Positions 30,532-41,504 of a DNA stretch of 64,000 nt are shown one piece after another. Source of the stretch: an uncultured Clostridium sp. (GTDB lineage: Bacteria > Bacillota > Clostridia > TANB77 > CAG-508); the NCBI GenBank assembly GCA_947575605.1, contig CANPNZ010000001.1:1-64000 (forward strand). Reading direction: 5' to 3'. The notes below the pieces were generated by a model that was given only the letters and a program-made list of their open reading frames with translations, was not told where the DNA came from and did no database searches. A program made the translations under genes and the position numbers. Positions within the stretch are counted from its first letter, which is position 1, and every line of letters begins with the position of its first letter.

Positions 30532-31596
30532 ATGGAGCAGATTACGAATTTTATAGAAAATATCACAACAGCACAATTAGTGGATATAATAATAGCAGTA
30601 GGAATTATTCTATTTTTTAGAATTTTTAGTGGAACGCTATCATATATCATTATTAGAATGTTTAAGATAAAAGAGAAAAAAGCAAAAAGTATAAAAGAGA
30701 GTGCTTTTTATAGTCCGCTCAAAATATTTTTTATCATATTAGGATTTTATTTAGCCGTTGTATTTTTAAAGACACCATTAGGCTTAACAGAGGATATTAT
30801 GATAATTGCTTATAAAGCATTTATTATCATTAGTACCATTGCCTTTGCAAAGGGATTAGCAACCAGCTTTACACCAAAATCTTCTTTCTATAAAAAGATA
30901 AAAGAAAAGACAAGCAAAGAAGTAGAAGATTCTATGTTTGATTTTGCACTAAAAATCATTCGAGCAATCATTTACATCATAGCAGGTTTTATAGTAATAA
31001 CAGCATTAGGAGTAAATTTAAATGGATTAGTAGCAGGTTTAGGAATAGGAGGTGTCATTTTTACACTAGCGGCACAAGATACAGCAAAAAATTTATTTGC
31101 AGGAGTAATCGTTTTTTTAGATAAACCTTTTATGGTAGGGGATTGGATTCAGGTAGAAAATTTTGAAGGAACGGTAGAAGATCTCACTTTTAGAAGTACA
31201 AGAGTAAGAACATTTGAAAATTCCATTGTTAATATACCAAATGCAATCATAGCGAATGCTTCGATTATTAATTGGAGCAAAATGGAGAAAAGAAGATACC
31301 GTACAAATTTATGTATAGAATTAGATACACCTTTAGAAAAACTAGAGAGATTTCAAACAAGAGTAAAAGAAATGTTAGAAGCTAGAGATGCTATTTATGG
31401 TGATTCTATTATTGTCAAATTTGATACCATTACAGATAATGGACTTAATGTGTTGATTTGTAGTTATACCGATTCGATTGATTATAATAGTTACATAGCA
31501 GAAAGAGAAGATATTAATTATAAAATAATGAAAATTCTTCGAGAGGAAAATATAGAATTGGCATATGATACCAAAACAGTTTATATGAAAAACTAA
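30532..31596 (+). CDS. Small-conductance mechanosensitive channel (MscS family)
   Basis: GIGGVIFTLAAQDTAKNLFAGVIVFLDKPFMVGDWIQ, RTFENSIVNIPN. Confidence 0.93.
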   Translation: MEQITNFIENITTAQLVDIIIAVGIILFFRIFSGTLSYIIIRMFKIKEKKAKSIKESAFYSPLKIFFIILGFYLAVVFLKTPLGLTEDIMIIAYKAFIIISTIAFAKGLATSFTPKSSFYKKIKEKTSKEVEDSMFDFALKIIRAIIYIIAGFIVITALGVNLNGLVAGLGIGGVIFTLAAQDTAKNLFAGVIVFLDKPFMVGDWIQVENFEGTVEDLTFRSTRVRTFENSIVNIPNAIIANASIINWSKMEKRRYRTNLCIELDTPLEKLERFQTRVKEMLEARDAIYGDSIIVKFDTITDNGLNVLICSYTDSIDYNSYIAEREDINYKIMKILREENIELAYDTKTVYMKN

Positions 31597-31865
31597 AATT
31601 TAGGCATATAGTGTTATACATTATGTGCCTTATTTATCATGTCAACTTAGATAGGTCTTAATACCCAACAGTTTTTAATTTTATAGGTGTAACAAAATAT
31701 AAAAATTATCAAAACGCTTGGTCAAGCTAATATTTATTTATTTTCACAAGATAGACACAAAATATTTTTATAATAGAAGCAGGGTAAAAGGATAAGATTG
31801 AAAAACAATTACAATTTTTAAATCTTTTTCAATCAAGTTTATGTTTAGGAAGGAAGAAATAAGAA

Positions 31866-32543
31866 ATGCCAAATAATTGTATTTTAGTGGTAGATGACGA
31901 ACAAAGAATGAGAAAATTAATCAAGGATTTTTTACAAGCAAAAGGGTATTGTATTTTAGAAGCCGAAGATGGAGAAAAAGCATTAGAAGTATTTGAGGAA
32001 AACAAAAATAAAATAGAATTAATTTTATTAGATGTTATGATGCCAAAATTAGATGGTTGGTCTGTGCTTCGTCAAATCAGACAAGAATCTAAAATTCCTA
32101 TTGTTATGTTGACAGCAAGAGGAGAAGAACAAGACGAGTTATTTGGATTTGAATTAGGCGTAGATGAATACATAGCAAAACCTTTTAGCCCTAAAATATT
32201 AGTGGCAAGGGTAGAAGCCATTTTAAAAAGAACAAAAAAAGATACCACAGAGATAAAAGATTATGCTGGTATTGAAATTGATAAAGAGGGTAGGACGGTA
32301 AAAGTCGATGGCAAAGCGATTGAACTTAGTTTAAGAGAATATGAGCTTTTAATTTATTTAATTGAAAACGAAAATATTGCTTTATCAAGAGATAAGATTT
32401 TAAATAATGTATGGAATTATGATTATTATGGTGATTCCAGAACCATTGATAGTCATATTAAAAAAATTCGACATAAGTTAGGAAAAAGAGGAAAATATAT
32501 TAAGACGATGAGAGGAATTGGCTATAAGTTTGAAGTTAAATAG
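31866..32543 (+). CDS. OmpR-family response regulator
   Basis: VVDDEQRMRKLI, LLDVMMPKLDGW, winged helix SRDKILNNVWNYDYYGDSRTIDSHIKKIRHKL. Confidence 0.95.
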   Translation: MPNNCILVVDDEQRMRKLIKDFLQAKGYCILEAEDGEKALEVFEENKNKIELILLDVMMPKLDGWSVLRQIRQESKIPIVMLTARGEEQDELFGFELGVDEYIAKPFSPKILVARVEAILKRTKKDTTEIKDYAGIEIDKEGRTVKVDGKAIELSLREYELLIYLIENENIALSRDKILNNVWNYDYYGDSRTIDSHIKKIRHKLGKRGKYIKTMRGIGYKFEVK

Positions 32544-32573
32544 CAACTTTTAGTAGTAAGAAGAGGGAAGAAA

Positions 32574-34073
32574 ATGAAAAAATTTAAAAATGCTTTAAAA
32601 TCAGTAAGAGTAAAACTTTTTATCACATTATCATTTGTTATTTTATTAATTATTGCATTTCTTATCTTGGTAAATAATTTTGTTTTTGGGCAGTTTTATA
32701 TTTATAGCAAAACAAAAGCTCTAAAGTCAGTTTATGAAGTGGTTAATAATTATTATATCAATTCTCAGAATATAGATTTAGAAATCCAATTAGAAAGAAT
32801 AGCTATTAATAATAACTTTGATATTTTAATTAAAAATGACCAAAATGTAAATGTATATACATCTAATAAAGACTTTTTTTCTACTTTGGGCCAGATGAAT
32901 GAAATGACAAGTCGATTTAATGCTAATTTAGGTGAAATGATAGAAAAGGAAGAAGACTTTACGATTAAGAAGATAAAAGATAATAAAAATGATATTACCT
33001 ATATTTTATTATCGGCTACCTTAGATAATGATTATTTGTTATATATTAGAATACCCATTACCTCCATACAAGAAAGTGTAAAAATATCGAATAACTTTTT
33101 ATATTTAATGGCAGGTTTTGCGATTTTAATTGCAGCAGTTATTGTATCTTATGTATCCAGAAAATTTGGAGATCCCATTACAGAACTAAATGATATCGCT
33201 AGAAAAATGTCTAATTTGGATTTTAGTCATAGATATAGAATTACAGATACAGAAGATGAGATTAATAACTTAGGTAAAAGCATTAATGTTATGTCTGATA
33301 AGTTGGAAAAGACGATTAAACAATTAAGAAATACCAATATAGAATTAGAGAAAGATATAGAAGAAAAGTCGCAAATAGATGAAATGAGGAAAAGCTTTAT
33401 TTCAGATGTATCCCATGAATTAAAAACCCCTATTGCTTTAATACAGGGGTATAGTGAAGGACTACTAGAAAATGTTAATACCGATGAAGAAAGTAGAAAA
33501 TTTTATGCAGAAGTTATCTTAGATGAAACCAATAAAATGGATCGATTAGTAAAACAATTATTAGAGTTAATGAAACTAGAGTATGGAAAAAGGGAATTTG
33601 AAGATAAACCATTTAATATGGTAGAATTAGAAAAAGAGGTGGTTAGAAAATCACAAGTAATGCTAGAAGAAAAAGAAGTTCAAATTAAATTAAAAACAGT
33701 AGATGAAATTAATGTATTGGCAGATGATTTTTATATTGAACAAGTAATGAGTAATTATTTAACCAATGCTATTAAGCATGTGAAAGCTGTAAATGGTGAA
33801 AAGTATATTCAAGTAGAAAATGTGGTAAATGTTGATAAAAACAAAGTAAGAGTGAAGGTGTTTAATACAGGAGATAATATAGCAGAAGAAGATATTGCTA
33901 GGATATGGAATCGCTTTTATAAAATTGATGAGTCTAGGAATAGAGAGAATGGCGGTACTGGTATTGGTTTGTCTTTTGTAAAAGCTATTATGAGCAATTA
34001 TGGAAATGTATATGGCGTTATTAATAAAGAAAATGGTGTGGAGTTTTATTTGGAATTGGATTTGAAAATATAA
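32574..34073 (+). CDS. Sensor histidine kinase
   Basis: HAMP, DVSHELKTPIALIQGYSEGLL, GGTGIGLSFVKAIM. Confidence 0.95.
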   Translation: MKKFKNALKSVRVKLFITLSFVILLIIAFLILVNNFVFGQFYIYSKTKALKSVYEVVNNYYINSQNIDLEIQLERIAINNNFDILIKNDQNVNVYTSNKDFFSTLGQMNEMTSRFNANLGEMIEKEEDFTIKKIKDNKNDITYILLSATLDNDYLLYIRIPITSIQESVKISNNFLYLMAGFAILIAAVIVSYVSRKFGDPITELNDIARKMSNLDFSHRYRITDTEDEINNLGKSINVMSDKLEKTIKQLRNTNIELEKDIEEKSQIDEMRKSFISDVSHELKTPIALIQGYSEGLLENVNTDEESRKFYAEVILDETNKMDRLVKQLLELMKLEYGKREFEDKPFNMVELEKEVVRKSQVMLEEKEVQIKLKTVDEINVLADDFYIEQVMSNYLTNAIKHVKAVNGEKYIQVENVVNVDKNKVRVKVFNTGDNIAEEDIARIWNRFYKIDESRNRENGGTGIGLSFVKAIMSNYGNVYGVINKENGVEFYLELDLKI

Positions 34074-34115
34074 AGTAATAATAATATAAAAAGAACCACA
34101 TAGGGAGGAAAATAG

Positions 34116-34477
34116 ATGAAAGTAAGGGAACAAAAAAACAAAGCAAAAGAATTTCAAATACATTAGTTATAATAATTTTATTTGGCCTGATCCAACAAAA
34201 CAACAAAAAGAAAAAATTGAAAAAAACAGCACAAGCAATTTTAGATGCTAGGAAATTATATCCCAATAGTAGTTTAGCAGATTTATATGACGAACTAACA
34301 ATGCCAACAGAATTAAGAAAAGCACATCAAGAAAATGACAAAGCAGTAATGGAATCCTATGGTTTTAATTGGCGAATAATGACAGAATCTGACTGTGTGG
34401 CAGAACTTATGAAGATGTATCAAAAAAAGCAACATGTTAAAAAATTAACCATTATTATATTAAATTTGCATAAATGA
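34116..34477 (+). pseudogene. Remnant of a class I SAM-dependent DNA methyltransferase (C-terminal tail)
   Basis: YNNFIWPDPTKQQKEKIEK + TAQAILDARKLYPNSSLADLYDELTMPTELRKAHQENDKAVMESYGF; frame broken in a poly-A run near 34219, no catalytic domain present. Confidence 0.7.
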
Positions 34478-34890
34478 CAAATGCGACTTAGAATTTGTTG
34501 GCGTCATGAAGGGGAGCCGAGTCATTTATAAGAATTTAATATAATAATGGTTTTGCCTTGAACCTCCCTTATTTGATGGGATAAGAATTTTTAAATATTT
34601 TCTAGTTGTATTCAAAAAATATTATCTTTAAAACGATGCTATATAAACGTTTGAAAGGATAATGTCGAATTTTGCGATGAAAAGTTCTTTACAAATGGAA
34701 AAAAATGTATTATGATAATATCAAGAATTGAATTTGAATTCAAAAATTAATTCAGTAAATTTTTTCGAAAAAGTTATTTCTTAAATTTTCAAAGAAGTAG
34801 TAAAATCTAAAAATAAAGGAGAGTGATAAGATAGGTACTTTAAAATATAGTACATGGTATATTAATATTTTAAGTTTCGTTCTAACCGTA

Positions 34891-35412
34891 ATGATATTTT
34901 CTAGTCTAACTCAATTTTATTCTTATTTTAATTTTCCATCTCAAAAGGCAGTTTTAAAAGCAGGATTTACAGTTAATTCTGAAAGTCAAAAACAAATAAA
35001 AAATATTAATTTAAATTCGGAAATAGTCACAAAAGAGACGAATTGGTATCTTGAAATTCCCAGTATAAATTTAAAAGCTAATATTGAAGAAGGAACCACA
35101 AAAGAAGTAATGAATCAATTTATTGGACATTTTGAAGAAAGTAAAAAATGGGCAGGTAATGTTTGTTTGGCAGCCCACAATAGAGGATATGAAAAAAATT
35201 ACTTTGCAGAAGTAAAACAATTAAAAGAAGGTGATAAAATAATCTATTATTATCAAGAAAATAGTAGAGAATATTTGGTAGAAAAAAATGATATTATACA
35301 GGCCAATGATTTGTCATGTCTGGAAAATACAGAAGAGAATACCATTACACTAATTACTTGTGTAGAAAATGAACCAAATTACAGAAGATGCGTTAGAGCA
35401 ATTGAAAAATAA
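34891..35412 (+). CDS. Sortase (class D/A-like)
   Basis: NWYLEIPSINLKANIEEGTTKEVMNQFIGHFEES, AAHNRG, TLITCVENEPNYR; true start may be slightly upstream. Confidence 0.85.
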   Translation: MIFSSLTQFYSYFNFPSQKAVLKAGFTVNSESQKQIKNINLNSEIVTKETNWYLEIPSINLKANIEEGTTKEVMNQFIGHFEESKKWAGNVCLAAHNRGYEKNYFAEVKQLKEGDKIIYYYQENSREYLVEKNDIIQANDLSCLENTEENTITLITCVENEPNYRRCVRAIEK

Positions 35413-35434
35413 TCAATCGAAAGGAGAATATAAT

Positions 35435-36718
35435 TTGAAAAAAAAGAAAGGCAAGATAAAAAAGATACTGGTGATACTAGCCATTTTTATCATGAATGGA
35501 CTAGGTTTCATGAATGCAGTCTATGCCACATCGATTCATTCAGCGGATTTATATGCAGTTGGAGATTGTGGAGAACTATTGAAGTATAAAGGAGGTGTTG
35601 TAAAAGTTACCTATATACAATATAGCAATCAGGGTATAGATTATCCAGCCTATTGTATGAATCCCAATAAACCAGGAGCAGAAACGCAGAATTATAGTGT
35701 TTCTGTACAAGAGGCAATCAATGATGTAGGATTATGGAGAAGACTCATCAATGGATATCCATATCGATCAATAGAAGATTTAGGGGTAGCTAATAAAGAA
35801 GAAGCTTTTACGGCGACCAAACATGCTATTTATTGTTATTTATATGGAAATAATCCTAATAGTTATGAAGCAATTGGAGAAGCAGGAATGAGAACACTAA
35901 GAGCCATGTATTTAATTATTGATAATGCCAATCGTTCTAATGAAACTAAGATATCTAGTACCATACAAATTAATAAAACAGATAATGAATGGAAACAAGA
36001 TGAAACAGATAAGCAATATGCATCAAAAGTATTCCATGTAACAGCCAATGCCTCCATAAAAGATTATACCATAGGAATCGTAAAAGAAAATTTGCAAAAT
36101 ATAGATGGCATTAAAATAACAGATATGCAAAATAAAGAAAGAAATCAATTTGCGGCTACCGAATCATTTAAAGTATTAGTCCCAATTAAAAGTATGACAA
36201 GTACAGGAACTTTTAAATTAACGGTTGCGGGACAAGTTCAAACAAAACCAGTTTTATATGGGATAGCACCAGATAGTAGTTATCAAGATTATGCCTTAAC
36301 AACAGCAACTTATGAAGATGGAACAGGGGAAAAGAGTGACGAATTTCCAGAAAATGAAACAAAGATAATCATTATTAAAGAAGATGAAAAGACGAAACAG
36401 AGATTAGAAAATACAGAATTTGAGCTATTAGATGAAAATAGAAAAGTTGTATATGCTGATTTAAGAACAGATAAAGAAGGAAAAATTGAGATTAAGCATC
36501 TAATTCCTGGAAAATACTATTTAAGAGAAACAAAGCCAAAAGAAGGCTATGAGGCATATCAAGAATTAATTGAATTACAAGTAAATTTACAAGAACAATA
36601 CACAGTGACAGTAAATAATAACGAGCAAGAAAAGCCAAAAATAGAAATAGACAAAAAAATAAAAAGTAAAGAAGTACGCTCATCAACAATGAAAATGTTG
36701 CCAGTTACTGGCATGTAA
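35435..36718 (+). CDS. Thioester-domain surface adhesin with SpaA-like repeat and terminal LPVTG
   Basis: TTG start with aaggagaat RBS; YPAYCMNPNKPGAETQNY...FTATKHAIYCYLYG; SpaA-like ENTEFELLDENRKVVYADLRTDKEGKIEIKHLIPGKYYLRETKPKEGYE; ends LPVTGM*. Confidence 0.8.
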   Translation: MKKKKGKIKKILVILAIFIMNGLGFMNAVYATSIHSADLYAVGDCGELLKYKGGVVKVTYIQYSNQGIDYPAYCMNPNKPGAETQNYSVSVQEAINDVGLWRRLINGYPYRSIEDLGVANKEEAFTATKHAIYCYLYGNNPNSYEAIGEAGMRTLRAMYLIIDNANRSNETKISSTIQINKTDNEWKQDETDKQYASKVFHVTANASIKDYTIGIVKENLQNIDGIKITDMQNKERNQFAATESFKVLVPIKSMTSTGTFKLTVAGQVQTKPVLYGIAPDSSYQDYALTTATYEDGTGEKSDEFPENETKIIIIKEDEKTKQRLENTEFELLDENRKVVYADLRTDKEGKIEIKHLIPGKYYLRETKPKEGYEAYQELIELQVNLQEQYTVTVNNNEQEKPKIEIDKKIKSKEVRSSTMKMLPVTGM

Positions 36719-36724
36719 AAAATA

Positions 36725-36765
36725 ATAAGAAAGAGAATGGAAGCAAAAGCATTCTCTTTCTTAAT
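36725..36765 (+). terminator. Rho-independent terminator
   Basis: aagaaagagaatggaagcaaaagcattctctttctt. Confidence 0.75.
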
Positions 36766-36830
36766 AAATAAACTTTAATATAAAACTTGACAAGATAGTT
36801 AAAATAATATACAATGGAGGTGTAAGCAAA

Positions 36831-38111
36831 ATGAAGAAATTTACGTATATAGAATATTTAAAATATCAAGAATACATTAGCAATATTGATTATTTTGAAC
36901 AGGTATTAAAAGAAGAAGAACAAAGTTATCAATATAGTAAAGAAGTATATTATAGGCATGATAAAATAGTTAGAGAAATTTTAGAGGATAAAAAGGAAGT
37001 AGTAAGTTTTATTAATAAAGCTTTAAAATTAGAGAATAAAAGAGAAGCGTTAAGAGAAAATGACATAGAGAAATATGTTGGAAAATTTATTACTCATACT
37101 TTTCAATATGCGGAAACAGATGTTGTATATCGAAAAAAGGATCAAGACATATTTTTCTTAATTGAACATCAATCAACAATTGATTATTCTATGCCTTATC
37201 GAATTTTAATGTATAGTTTAGAAATAATGAAAAGTATGATAGATGAAAAACAACTCAAGAAAAAAAGTTATAAATTACCTATGATTTATCCCATTATTTT
37301 ATATACAGGAGATAAAAAATGGAATGTAGAAAAATATATTGAAGCACGACAACAAAAAATACCAGGTTGTGAACCAGCGAGATTTTACGAATATAATGTA
37401 ATTGATATTAATGAATATTCTGAAAAAGAATTACTGAAAGATGAGATGTTTTTGTCAAAAATAATGTTATTAGAAAAATCTACAACAAGTCAACAAATGA
37501 TTGAAAATTTAAGAAAAATTATCAAAGGAGATTTAACAGAAAAAAATATAAGGTTTTTAAGAAGAATTATTTACCATGTTTTTGATAAAGAAATAGGAGA
37601 AAAAGAGACTCAAAACTTATTAAAAGAACTGAAAATGAAAAGAGGAGGGAAGGATATGTTAGAGGAACTTTTGCGAAAAGGTTTACAAGAAGAGGCAGAA
37701 AAAATATTGAAAAAAGAACGAGAGAAAGCAATTGAAGTAGGCAAGGAAATAATAAAAGGAAAAAAGAAAGAAGCAGAAGAAGCAGCAGAAAAGAAGAGAC
37801 AGGAAGCGGAAGAAGAAGTAGAAAAGAAGAGACAGGAAGCAGAAAAAGAAGCAGAAAAGAAGAGACAGGAAGCGGAAGAAGAAGTAGAAAAGAAGAGACA
37901 GGAAGCAGAAAAAGAAGTAGCAAAGAAAAGGCAGGAACTAGAAAAGGAAATAGAGAAGAAAAAACAGGAAGCAGAGAAGGAATTGGAAGAGAAAAGACAA
38001 AAAGCGAAAGAAGAATGTAAAAAAATGATTCAAGAAGCGAAAGAGGAAGTTCGAAAGTTGCTTCAAAAGGGAACGCTTCCAGTAACGCAACAAGAAATAA
38101 AAACATCATAA
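36831..38111 (+). CDS. Rpn/PD-(D/E)XK nuclease transposase-family protein with long C-terminal coiled-coil repeat
   Basis: YRKKDQDIFFLIEHQSTIDYSMPYRILMYSLEIM, IYPIILYTGDKKWN; Glu/Lys heptad tail. Confidence 0.8.
   Translation: MKKFTYIEYLKYQEYISNIDYFEQVLKEEEQSYQYSKEVYYRHDKIVREILEDKKEVVSFINKALKLENKREALRENDIEKYVGKFITHTFQYAETDVVYRKKDQDIFFLIEHQSTIDYSMPYRILMYSLEIMKSMIDEKQLKKKSYKLPMIYPIILYTGDKKWNVEKYIEARQQKIPGCEPARFYEYNVIDINEYSEKELLKDEMFLSKIMLLEKSTTSQQMIENLRKIIKGDLTEKNIRFLRRIIYHVFDKEIGEKETQNLLKELKMKRGGKDMLEELLRKGLQEEAEKILKKEREKAIEVGKEIIKGKKKEAEEAAEKKRQEAEEEVEKKRQEAEKEAEKKRQEAEEEVEKKRQEAEKEVAKKRQELEKEIEKKKQEAEKELEEKRQKAKEECKKMIQEAKEEVRKLLQKGTLPVTQQEIKTS
37777..37935 (+). repeat. Coding tandem repeat (about 33 bp unit: KKRQEAEEEVE)
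   Basis: gaagaagaagtagaaaagaagagacaggaagcg... repeated with minor changes. Confidence 0.8.
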
Positions 38112-38398
38112 AAATAAAACCAGAAAGTAAGAAATAAAAAATATTATTATAATTTAAAAACAAGAATTAGAAAATATTAGAATAAAAATAGAAAGAAAAC
38201 ATTATAATAGATATTCTTTCTATTTTTATTCGTTTAATAACCCAAATATTATAAAGTATGTTAGGATGTCGTAGTATGATCTAACAGCAATAAAAATCCC
38301 CAAAAAGTTAGTCTTAAAAAATAAAAATTTATTGAAAAAAAAGTAAAAAACGGATATAATAATACGAGAAAGAAAATAGAAAAGAAGGAGAAAAAAGA

Positions 38399-39709
38399 AT
38401 GATTGGACAATTGATTATTTTAGTTATACTAATTGCACTAAATGCTTTTTTTGCGGCAACAGAAATAGCATTTATATCTTTAAATGATGCGAGAATAGAA
38501 AAGCAAGCAAAAGAGGGAAACAAAAGAGCAAAGCAAATTGAAAAAATGATAAAAAGACCAAGTCAATTTTTAGCAACCATACAAATAGGGATTACCTTAG
38601 CAGGATTTTTATCGAGTGCTTTTGCATCGGATGCCTTTGCAGAGAAGCTAGCCCCATGGTTATACCAAGTAATGCCATTTATCAGTCTTGGTTTATGGAA
38701 AAATATTTCTATTATTATTATAACCATTATACTATCGTTTTTCACACTTATATTTGGAGAATTAGTACCCAAAAGATTTGCCATGAAAAACTACGAAAAA
38801 ATATCGTTTGCGACCATTGGAATTATCAGAACCATATCTATGCTAACAGCACCATTTGTTAAATTGTTAACAGTTGTTACCAATGGTGTATCAAAGCTAT
38901 TTGGAGTAGGAGAAAATGAGGAAGAGTCGGTTACAGAAGAAGAGATCAAAATGTTAGTGGATCAAGGAGAAGAAAAAGGGACGATCCAAGAAGAAGAAAA
39001 AGAGTTAATCAATAATGTATTTGAATTTAATGATATTACCGTTTCTGAAATCATGAAACATAGAAAAGATATTTTTGCTGTTGATATTAATATTGGTAAT
39101 GATGAATTGTTGCAAGAACTTTCACATGAAGAATACCGTTATAGTAGAATTCCTGTTTATGATGAAACCATTGATGAAATTAAAGGAATTTTATATGTAA
39201 AAGATGTTTTAAAAAATATCAATAAAAAAACATTTAAAGTGAAAAACGTAGTAAAAGATGCCTATTTTGTATCACAAAATAGATTAATAAACGAAGTATT
39301 TAAGGAATTGCAGAAGAACAAAAAACAAATAGCCATTATTGTAGACGAATATGGCGGAACCGCAGGATTAATTACAATGGAGGACATTTTGGAAGAATTA
39401 GTAGGCGATATTTACGACGAATATGACAAAGAAGAGAAAGAATATGAGCAAATTGATGTGAACACTTACCTGTTAAGTGGTAGTATGACAATTAATGATG
39501 TCAACAAAATATTAGGTGCTAATATACCAGAAGGAGATTATGATACTCTGTCAGGGTATTTGCAAGATAAATTAGGAAGAATTCCAGAAGAAGAGGAATT
39601 ACCTACGATTGATACTGAAACTGTAACATATAAAATTCAAGAATATGAAGATAAGAGAATTTTAAAAGTAAAAGCTTGTAGAAATCACAACGAAGAAATA
39701 GAAGAGTAA
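38399..39709 (+). CDS. HlyC/CorC (CNNM + CBS) family transporter
   Basis: DUF21 TM domain, GELVPKRFAMKN, VDEYGGTAGLITMEDILEELVGDI. Confidence 0.94.
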   Translation: MIGQLIILVILIALNAFFAATEIAFISLNDARIEKQAKEGNKRAKQIEKMIKRPSQFLATIQIGITLAGFLSSAFASDAFAEKLAPWLYQVMPFISLGLWKNISIIIITIILSFFTLIFGELVPKRFAMKNYEKISFATIGIIRTISMLTAPFVKLLTVVTNGVSKLFGVGENEEESVTEEEIKMLVDQGEEKGTIQEEEKELINNVFEFNDITVSEIMKHRKDIFAVDINIGNDELLQELSHEEYRYSRIPVYDETIDEIKGILYVKDVLKNINKKTFKVKNVVKDAYFVSQNRLINEVFKELQKNKKQIAIIVDEYGGTAGLITMEDILEELVGDIYDEYDKEEKEYEQIDVNTYLLSGSMTINDVNKILGANIPEGDYDTLSGYLQDKLGRIPEEEELPTIDTETVTYKIQEYEDKRILKVKACRNHNEEIEE

Positions 39710-39754
39710 TTTGAAAATAGCTAACACAACACATAGAAAGGAAGCGAAAAATAT

Positions 39755-41488
39755 ATGAAGAAAAAATATCTACCAATCATTGGAATCATTTTATTTATTT
39801 TAGTGGTATTAGCATCTATTGGTATTTATAACAAGATTGTAGAAAAAAGTAACAATTATGAAATCGAAACAATCAAACAATATAATTATTTTGTTTTAAA
39901 ACAAGAAAATCTATATGGAGTTATAGATAAAAAAGGGAATATCATAATACCACCAGAATATAGTGAAATAAAAATACCAAATCCAGAAAAAGCAGTTTTT
40001 GCATGTTATCAAGGAGAAGAAATTAAAATATTCAATGAACAAAAAGAACAGATATTAGGAGAATATAACAAGCCTGAACCCATTCGTTTGAAAAATATTT
40101 CTAGTGATTTAATGTATGAAAAAAGTGTATTAAAATACGAAAGAGATGGAAAATATGGTTTAATTACTTTTGAAGGAAAGGAAATAGCAAAACCAGTTTA
40201 TGATGAAATAGATAGTTTACCCTATAAAGAGGGGGAGTTGTTAGTAAAACAGGATGAAAAATATGGAGTCATTACGATTAAAGGAAATAAAAAAGTAGAC
40301 ATTGCCTATGACGAAGTAAAAGTAGATGAATATTATACAGATGAAAATCGTTATCAATATGCTGGATATATTGTATTAGTAAAGACAGAAGAAGGCTATC
40401 GATATGGTTACTTGAATGATAAAGGGAAAAAAGTATGGGAGACAGAATACAATGAGATTTCTAGGGTAACGGAAATTCAAGATAATGATAATTTTTATCT
40501 AATTTTTGCTAAAAATGGACAATATGGTATTGCGAAAAATGACGGACAAATACTAGAAAATGAGTATCAATCTATTCAATATGACGAGACCAACAAAGTA
40601 TTTGTGATTGAAAAAAGTAAAAAATATGGAATTGCTAATTTGGAAGGAAAAGTAGTGGTTCCTATCCAATATCATGAAATTGATATTACAGGAATTTATT
40701 TATATGCCAAAGATGAGAAAGGAACAACTGTATATAATAGTAATGGTACACAAGAAGATGTAGATGCTAATGTAGCTATATTAGATACAACAAATCAAAA
40801 ATACAAAATAAAAATCAATAATCAAGGGGGAACCAAATATGGAGTCATTAATGAAGAAGGAAAGCAATTAATAGAAGAACAATATAATTATATAGAATAT
40901 TTACACAATCATTATTTTATTGTAAGCAATGAGAATGGAAAATTAGGTATCATAGATGACAAGGGAGCAACAAAAGTAGAAATGAATCATGATTCTTTAC
41001 AGAGAATTCAAGATACCAATTTGATACAAGCAACATTAACAGAAAGTAAAACAACAGAAGTTTATTCTGAAACAATGGAAAAAATTTGCGAAATGCAAAA
41101 TGCCATTATAGAAGTAGAAGATGATTATATTAAAGTATATAATGATTTAGAAGTAAAATATTTTAGTAAAGAAGGAAAAGAATTAAAAAATACAGAAGTA
41201 TATGCAGAAAATCAACTGTTTGTTGCTGTAAAAGATGAAAAGTATGGATTTATAGACAAGAGTGGAAAGGTAGTAGTAGATTATAAATATGATAAAGCTT
41301 ATGAATTTAACTCCTATGGATTTGCAACCATAGAAAAAGATGGAAAATGGGGAGCTATTAATGAGCAAGGAGAGGAAATAGTGGCTCCAACTTATGAGAT
41401 AAAAGAGACAAAAGAACCATCTTTTATTGGTAGTTATTATCGAGTAACTTATGGCTTTGGAGAATTTTACTATACCAATACAAAATAA
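39755..41488 (+). CDS. WG-repeat protein
   Basis: Repeated YGVIDKKGNIIIPPEYSEI / YGFIDKSGKVVVDYKYDKA motifs, N-terminal TM. Confidence 0.9.
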   Translation: MKKKYLPIIGIILFILVVLASIGIYNKIVEKSNNYEIETIKQYNYFVLKQENLYGVIDKKGNIIIPPEYSEIKIPNPEKAVFACYQGEEIKIFNEQKEQILGEYNKPEPIRLKNISSDLMYEKSVLKYERDGKYGLITFEGKEIAKPVYDEIDSLPYKEGELLVKQDEKYGVITIKGNKKVDIAYDEVKVDEYYTDENRYQYAGYIVLVKTEEGYRYGYLNDKGKKVWETEYNEISRVTEIQDNDNFYLIFAKNGQYGIAKNDGQILENEYQSIQYDETNKVFVIEKSKKYGIANLEGKVVVPIQYHEIDITGIYLYAKDEKGTTVYNSNGTQEDVDANVAILDTTNQKYKIKINNQGGTKYGVINEEGKQLIEEQYNYIEYLHNHYFIVSNENGKLGIIDDKGATKVEMNHDSLQRIQDTNLIQATLTESKTTEVYSETMEKICEMQNAIIEVEDDYIKVYNDLEVKYFSKEGKELKNTEVYAENQLFVAVKDEKYGFIDKSGKVVVDYKYDKAYEFNSYGFATIEKDGKWGAINEQGEEIVAPTYEIKETKEPSFIGSYYRVTYGFGEFYYTNTK

Positions 41489-41504
41489 CAAAATTCAATA
41501 ATAA

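Noticed and set aside
37777-37935. CRISPR-like repeats
   Set aside because: Repeats are in-frame coding coiled-coil units without spacers; no cas genes in the window.
37567-38163. 198-aa minus-strand ORF rich in L/S/F opposite the Rpn-like gene
   Set aside because: Antisense of the Glu/Lys repeat; hydrophobicity is an artefact of the repeat composition.
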